A DNA stretch of 64,000 nucleotides. Source: Echinococcus granulosus. Taxonomy: Eukaryota > Platyhelminthes > Cestoda > Cyclophyllidea > Taeniidae. Position numbers and translations under genes: made by a program. Positions 57,457-64,000 of this stretch are shown here, in pieces; the stretch's first letter is position 1; every line of letters begins with the position of its first letter. The notes under the pieces were generated by a model. The model did not search any database. It was not told where the DNA came from and saw only the letters and a list, made by a program, of their open reading frames with translations. Location of the stretch: contig NW_020170414.1 of assembly GCF_000524195.1 (NCBI RefSeq), positions 386,121 to 450,120 on the forward strand. The letters run 5' to 3'.

Positions 57457-58639
57457 GTCTTTCTAAAGATATCTATTCTTACCCTTACTGGTTTGTTCTT
57501 GTAAATTTTGATTAAAACAGCCCTCTTTTATTACCCACCTGTGGTTTGATTTTTACTTAGGTTGACCTTTGTCAGGCTGGATTCGCTATCACTAGAATCG
57601 CTCTTTTAGTAATCTGACATGTTCGTGTTCCCTTACTCATAGTTTTCAGTAGCAATTGTCTTCTAACGGTTTTTATTTTGGTTTCGTCTTGTCCTACTAT
57701 CCTGGTATTGATTACGTTGGGAGGTAGGGCTTGGTTTGTAGTTTTATCTAAATAGGCCCAAGAACGCAATCGAGTGGGCCGAACTGCCATTCACACCACT
57801 TGTTTTTTTGAGACCGAAAAACTAGCCAAATGCTCGGTTTCTGTGGCAATAACTTAGGTGGACGGAGGCCCCTGTTCACTTGCGTGATGTTCTGTCGGAA
57901 GTAGCCCTTCGATGTCATTTCTTAACTTCTGGAGGGGACTTATGTATCTGCTAAGTATTTCAGTGACTATTGTCGGTGCTTTTTTTCATTCTTAATTATA
58001 GGTACGCTTGACTTAATGGTTGAGCTGAATCGAGGTTGTTAATGACCAGGACCCCAGAGACAATCTAGATGGTTGTATATATGCAACACTTAATAAAATG
58101 CTGCGTGATTGAATAAAATTCCCTCATATATCCAGAGCAATTCGGATGACTGTCTTTTTATTCCTGAAACATCACCCTTTGTCAGCAAATCGAATGGATC
58201 TAGATTTATTTATTCGCCTGTCTGGAAGTAGCCTCACAAATTCATTCGAAAAAAAGATTAGAATACATGACACTATGGGGTAAGTAAAGTTTGAACTTGA
58301 TTCCTTAACAGAAATTGTTAAAGTGCAAATTTGGTCCATACGGTTCAGACATCGTATCCTCTTTCCCAAGTGAATCTATGGTTTCGTAATTAAAAAATGC
58401 ATCCCTTAGCTTTAAGGTGTGTCCATCTATGCCTCTTGGTTATATTTGCGTTCTGGAAGATATCACGGAAGAAATGGTGAGAGGAAACACGTTTTGTTTT
58501 GGAACCTGATGTTTGTTCTAAGGCAAGAATTTGGCCTGTTAAGAGGGGGCATTTTTCTCCACCAAACATAGACTTGCTCATACTTATATGAACGTGCAAT
58601 AGTAATCTACAGTAGTCATGCGCCGCGTGGAGGTCGTTG
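57457..58639. other. Downstream of UFL1, no gene seen
   Basis: 3' UTR and spacer. Short minus-strand frames at 57572-57790 and 58390-58764 lack domains. The latter overlaps a repeat. Confidence 0.5.
57511..57516 (+). promoter_or_regulatory. Poly(A) signal ATTAAA for UFL1
   Basis: Common variant hexamer 54 bases after the stop. Canonical AATAAA also occurs further on, near 58092 and 58114, so alternative 3' ends are possible. Confidence 0.5.
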
Positions 58640-58775
58640 TAACGTTCAGCTAGACAATGGATTTCAGGGCTACTGGCATGGCCCGAGGGCCATTCCTCCT
58701 GGCTGGGGTGCATTGGTGAAGTCCTAGGTGACCCCTTACCGAAACTGGGAGTTAAACAAACCACTAAAGTATTAA
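58640..58775 (+). mobile_element. Solo terminal repeat of the TRIM-like family, 5' part unclear
   Basis: Recognised by CAGGGCTACTGGCATGGCCC, GAGGGCCATTCCTCC, ACCGAAACTGGGAGTTAAACA and ACCACTAAAGTATTA. The TGTAGC start is not identifiable. Confidence 0.65.
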
Positions 58776-61700
58776 ATTCTTGTCTAGTATAAATTGTATC
58801 TATTTAAAAGAACCATGCACAAGGCCTGAAGTTAACAAGTTCCTCACTGAACTTTATCATCCGTGTTTCACATCAATGGCAGTTCATTTGCGCCGGGCCT
58901 ATTCACACTATCTCTGAGCTCATCGCTTGTCTCTGGTCTTAAGCTTAGTCAGTCGCCTAAGGCGTGCTTTGAAGAACTTTGTAGGCGTTTTTTAGCCCAT
59001 TTAATCCATCTTTGCATAAATACTACCAACTCTTGAAGGGAGAAATTCAGGTAATAAAATATTCAGAACCCTATTTCAGTTTCTTCTCAGATTCGTCGAT
59101 TTTACGGCAAAGAAACCCATCAAAATCCGTATGCAATGAGAAAAAATAGATTTTGGATTTATTTACTCCACTCGATCTATCAACACAGGCGATCAAAATT
59201 TTCTCGTTACAACGGCTTTCCCGTCTAGCTGCTTTCAAAGCAATCTCCCAATCCAGGGGAGTCTGAAAATTATGATCAGGCCGTCGTAACTAAGTTAACT
59301 GTTCATCTTTTTATGCCTTAGTTTACTACAGCAATTTTTAATGCGGAAGGGCAATAACCAGGGATCTTCGTCTTCCTTCCTGATTAGAAGAGGCACTCGT
59401 TAAGCCTCCTACCTTGCGATCTTGTGAAGCATTAAAAGATGCTTAATGATGACTCCGGACTAAGAGCACTTCAAATTTTACCTTATTGCGTCAACAAATG
59501 GGCTGGTGATTTGGCTGATGGAAGATTACCCAATTACCCTCTGAGTTTGTTTAAAACCAGTACACCCTCCTAGCGTATCTGATGTAAAACATACAGCGCT
59601 TCATTTGATATCCACGAAAATGACTCTGACTGGCTTAGAAGACTTGAAGGTATTCCATAAAATTTTTAATCTCCTTTCCCGAGTTTTATCTGTATACACT
59701 CTCAAAGTAATAGCCTCCCGCTTTGTCAGGTGGCAAAAAGTACGCGAGGTATTTTTTGTCAACAATCACCCGTGGAGTTTTTACCCCAAGTTGCTCAGCA
59801 GCGATACTGCGGTGACAGGCGTCTGGTAACGTGTTGAATCATTATCTTTTCAAGTAGAAATTTCTGTAATAAGAGTCTTCCAGGAACTCGTTTAATATGT
59901 GTAATGCTTCAAACTTTATCCTTTGAGCATTTCTGGGTCATTTTAGGCAGACAGTATTCCATACGACTCGAGTCGCACACCGTATCTCCATCTTGTTTTC
60001 ACTCAGCTTGGCTCAGTTTATAGCAACGAAATGGGATCATCACACTCTCAGACGTTTTACTGCCACTGTAATTTATTTGCTTGAGGAGGATGCAGCATTC
60101 CTTAGAGAGCGGATGTCTTACATCTACCTGATTGTTTTACAATCAGCCAATCAGGTTGCGAGGGGGCTCAATGCAACCACTTTTCCTAAACCACGTATTT
60201 TGAAGCTGATAAAGTGCTAAGGATTGCTCCATATGACCACGTACATAACTTCGGGGGGAAAAGGTCTACATTTCGCAGGATAAGGTAATCCGAAGGACGT
60301 GCTTGTTACGGGTTCGTCAGATGTAGTGTGTAAATTGAACACTCCACCTTAGAGACAAACCAAAAGCTACGGTGATGAGTGAAGGTTTCTTTTTAATTGG
60401 GTTTTGGTGATCACCCCAAAGTTACTAAGCGTTTTTGGAGTTCGCTGTTCTCCTTCACTTTAACTAACAGCCTTTCCTACTTTTGACATGTATCCAAGTA
60501 AAACTCGAATCGCAGGCAAGCCAACTGTCTGCTTTATCTCCCAGTATTGAGCATCTAGCACCTTAGTGCAGGTAGGTCGAGGGCGATGGTTTGTACTTTA
60601 ATTGATATCCATCCTAAAGTGGCACAGTACCTGTGTGTATTTCTTCAGCTGGGAGAAAGCATGTCTTTCCCCACAAATTTTATATTTTGTAAGGAGAAAT
60701 TCTCCTGACACTTAGAAGCCAATTTGACGCAGCTACGAAAAAGTATTGAAAAATAAAATGCGGTAGGCTGACTCGGTTCCAACACACCGGTTGTCTATAG
60801 CCATGCTCATTAAACATTTTTGAAAATGTTAAAAGAGAGTTATGAAGTAGTCCTACTTTTCCCATTTTTTTCTAGCTGTTCGACCTGATTTGTAGTTATA
60901 TCTGCCTCCGCATGCATTACCATGGATGTTAAAGTCATTTCGGGACTTTTGGAGTTATAAAGTAGACCAGTTTCAAGAAACAAAATCCATTTATATTTTA
61001 GTATAGCATTCCATTATGTTCATGCTTTAATACAGAAGTTTGTCGGTACGGCTGAACCATCTCAAGATATCCGGCGTCAGTTTGTCATCGGTGAAGAATG
61101 CACACGCTTCCACAGATTTGATACAGGTTTTGATTCGGATGTGAAACGCTATGCTCTGGTGACAAATTGTAATGATGTGATAAGAAAATTCCCTTCCTTC
61201 CTTGTAAATCTCTTCCTGCATCACATAGAGCATTCAACGCTTCTGTGCTGCTGAAAAGCCTATAACTGCCTTTGTAACCAGTATACGCGAGCCCTCAAAT
61301 TGTAGGCACCATCGCTGCAGAAAATTCAAGGCAAACATAAGCTAATCGTTCAACTTCCAGTATTTCGCGGGCCGGTTCTTTTTTTCCGAAAATTGAGGCT
61401 GCGCTGCGAGCAAGTTTGTGCCCTAATCACTCGTTCACAAGCGATCACATTCCCAACCGCTCTTCTATCCACTCATACACGCACGCAAAGTAGGTAAGAA
61501 CATGAGCATCAGCTATTACTACCTTTAGTAAAAGACCGACACTACTCCGTTTAAATGCAGTAGTATAACCCAAGTCCCGGTTTGAGATGAACAGCATTTG
61601 GCCAACACGGCAGCGGTCTTTTAGCAGATTTAAATTAACATAGGGCAAAATAAGTTAATGCACAATACTATCAACTGTTGAATTGTATAAGCTTGAGGTA

Positions 61701-63639
61701 TTCGGCCTAAAGGAAATCCGCTACTCAAAATGGTGAACATGGAAGTAATTTGTTTTACGAGGAGGCGTGAGTAGTTGCCTCCGCCCATATTTCAGGTATT
61801 AAGTTAGCACCGTTAGTCTATTCGGTCATTAAATGCTTAAGAGTAATACCTCTCGCAACAGCCAATCCTTTTCTTCACCGAATTCTTTTCCTCGAGGGAG
61901 TACAAAAAAATAACTTAAAATGAAACTCAGTTAAACAGTCCTTTTAGTTGGAGCGATTCTATTTGATTTGGAACTTTTTTACACAAATCAGACGATCTGC
62001 ATCCTGTCAATCCGCACCTCGCGTTTTCGTCTAGCACCATAACTTATTTGCCTTAAATAGCCGCCAAACGCTCGCCTGGACTGATTATAAGCGTTTAAGG
62101 TCGATTTCAGGACCAATAAGTGGTACTATAAAACAAAAAGCGTGAAAAACTGCGACTAAAGACTAAGATATGCATTAAAATCTATTTTTGTGAGAAAGCA
62201 GATTTCATGACCGATGTCACCGTGGCATGTGAAATGATGGCGACTGACGGTCAAAGTGAACGATAAATTAGGACAAATAAGCCTAAATTCCTTCTATCAA
62301 GATGAGTAGATGTCGCAGCCTAAGGTCATAATTTTAGCTAAGATTGCTTTGAATGTTAGAAATTGAACAGCTAGAGAAGTCCTTTGACGCAGTGTAGTGG
62401 TTGAAGTAATACCCACTGCAAGATATCACCCTCTTTAAACGATACCCAAGCTTGCAAATTCCACCCTTGTAAAACGTTCTGCGTCTAGTCACCTTCATTT
62501 TTCCCTTCCTGTTATTTCCCATCTGCCCTCCCTTTCATATGTGATCTTCTGTCTAATTTTGAAAAAGGTGATAGTTATCACTTGGAGAAGTGTCAGTTTG
62601 GAGAATACCAAAGGTTAAAAATTGGACGAGGATGCAAATAAAGCAATCTCAAGGTGAAGTTTAGTCATTTAAAGCATAAAATCTGGTTTTTTCTTGAAAG
62701 GGTAAAAGCATCCATTTTTTCACCCCACCGATTAAGCGTTGTTTTTCAAAAAGAGTATCGGAGAGCATTGAGAGGTGGATGGATCCTAGTCCGCCAGGTA
62801 AACACTTCATAGTGAGCAGTGAACAACTCCACCTTTAGTCCAGCAAACCATTGAATTTGAAGTGATGCGTGCCTTAGGAGTGTGGGATTGTGTGGGCGTG
62901 AGTGAGTGGTTTGGGGTAAGCAACGATGTGGTAGTTAACTCAGCTTTGCGATACGATAGCTCCTGCTCAACACAAGTTAGCTAGTTGGTTATGGGGTAGT
63001 ATGTGACAGTGAAGCATAAATAGATAGTATTTGCTAATTTACCTCCTTCCTAATGAAGATGTAAACCAGCTGCTTCACAGCTCACGTAGAAAATGTTAAA
63101 CGCTCTAACTCAATTTATTTAATTCATGTTTATTATTACACAGAAAAAAAAGATTTTTTTGAATTTAAGGCATCATCAGAATTTGAAACATTTGTGTGTA
63201 GGGTATACTGTTTGTGTGTGTTGCACCTTCTCCGAATGCTGCACAACAATTGTAGCGAGGAGCTTGTGCGAATCTGGAAGAGAGATGAACTTCGTTGTTA
63301 TAGCGGTGAGAATCGAGTTGCGTCCATCACTTTCAACCGAAGTTACATGAGGAACAGTTCAAAATATGCGGAACGCGGTAGGCAGTGCAACCCAGAGTAC
63401 TCTACCAACAGGGTGACTGTTGATCTAAGCTGGTATATTTCAAAATCTGGGCCAGGTTTGATAAGCCTAATGTCTAAGTAAACTAGTGATTCCATAAGTC
63501 AGCGCAAAAATGGAATAGAGAAGCAATTATTTTAAGTTTACAGCCAAGATGAGTTGTTTGGACGCGAAAGTGTGTAGGTCTATGGTCGAAAATGCCACAA
63601 TGATATGATGGTAGTAATGCCTTGTCTCATTGTCGTGAC
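58776..63639. other. Non-coding stretch
   Basis: AT-rich with no exon I can support on either strand. Frames at 59605-59829, 59993-60220 and 63126-63481 have no recognisable content. A decayed repeat background is likely, but I cannot name families. Confidence 0.4.
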
Positions 63640-63783
63640 TGTAGCGTCCCGAGTCTTCCCTGGAGTGGTAAGAAGTCATGGCATTATAGCGGATGAGGCG
63701 AGGCTACTGGTATACAATCCTGTTAAGCGGAAGTACAATCTGTGGAGACGAAGCAGAGCTAAATGATCCACCAAACCATTACA
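63640..63783 (+). mobile_element. Solo terminal repeat of the TRIM-like family (144 bp, internally shortened)
   Basis: TGTAGCGTCCCGAGTCTTCC to AAACCATTACA, with GAGGCTACTGG and AAGCGGAAGTACAATC. It is shorter than the 175-196 bp copies, apparently by internal deletions. Both ends are intact. Confidence 0.8.
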
Positions 63784-64000
63784 ATGGCAAGGTAATTTAA
63801 GAAGTGACAGGTGGAAGGACTTGGGCTTCTTTGCTTAAATTAAACGCAAATCTGACTTGAATTTATGTCAGGGCGATATGTCCTAAATGTGACTCCAGGT
63901 TATTGCGCCTACAAAGTTTTATTCTTGGAAGTTAAGCTTTCCCAGATGCGCTTTATAACACTCAGTAGTAGGAGAGCCATTAACCCAATCAGATTTGATG

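Noticed and set aside
59993..60220. 75-codon frame with helical, charged composition
   Set aside because: No homology recognised, no neighbouring exon with compatible splice sites, and length within chance.
1..64000. tRNA, rRNA or CRISPR features
   Set aside because: No A-box/B-box pairs with cloverleaf arms, no rRNA-like blocks, and no spaced short direct repeats. Short GTTCGA-like matches lacked surrounding structure.

Overview
This window is nuclear DNA from a eukaryote, most likely a parasitic flatworm and probably a cestode of the diphyllobothriidean type. The species is an inference. What the sequence shows directly: multi-exon genes with GT-AG introns, many of them only 31-42 nt long; AATAAA or ATTAAA poly(A) signals; two 100-N scaffold gaps; and long AT-rich non-coding stretches carrying a dispersed repeat family. 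I see no bacterial operons, ribosome binding sites, tRNA genes or CRISPR arrays.

Layout. (1) At the left edge, minus strand, are the first two exons of an aldo-keto reductase whose remainder lies outside the window. (2) From about 0.25 to 27.9 kb is repeat-rich DNA holding one clear gene, an intronless divergent seven-transmembrane receptor (10.8-12.4 kb). Here I find six copies of a 0.9-1.1 kb element that has direct terminal repeats of about 160-195 bp (TGTAG...TACA ends), plus solo terminal repeats, three of them here and three more further right. It resembles a terminal-repeat retrotransposon in miniature (TRIM). (3) From 27.9 to 39.8 kb is a complete 28-exon gene for CPSF1 (CPSF160), which contains one of the solo repeats. 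(4) From about 40.3 to 46.1 kb is a translin-associated factor X-interacting protein 1 (TSNAXIP1)-like coiled-coil gene. (5) From 47.15 to 49.8 kb, minus strand, two long open frames joined by a 34-nt intron encode an 864-residue, probably disordered protein. It has four DLY-type tyrosine motifs and several proline-rich motifs and looks like a tyrosine-phosphorylated docking protein. (6) From 51.6 to 53.6 kb is CCT7, the eta subunit of the TCP-1 chaperonin, with six exons and four mini-introns. (7) From 54.85 to 57.46 kb is UFL1, the E3 ligase for UFM1, with one 78-nt intron that stays open in frame. (8) From 57.5 to 64 kb is largely non-coding DNA with two more solo repeats.

The recognised genes are mostly unrelated housekeeping functions: mRNA 3'-end processing, chaperonin folding and ufmylation. 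They are independent transcription units, not a pathway cluster. The CPSF1, TSNAXIP1, CCT7 and docking-protein exon models close in frame across every junction. The two points I regard as least settled are the CPSF1 exon 1 donor and the TSNAXIP1 first exon. The observations most worth following up are the TRIM-like family and the docking protein.
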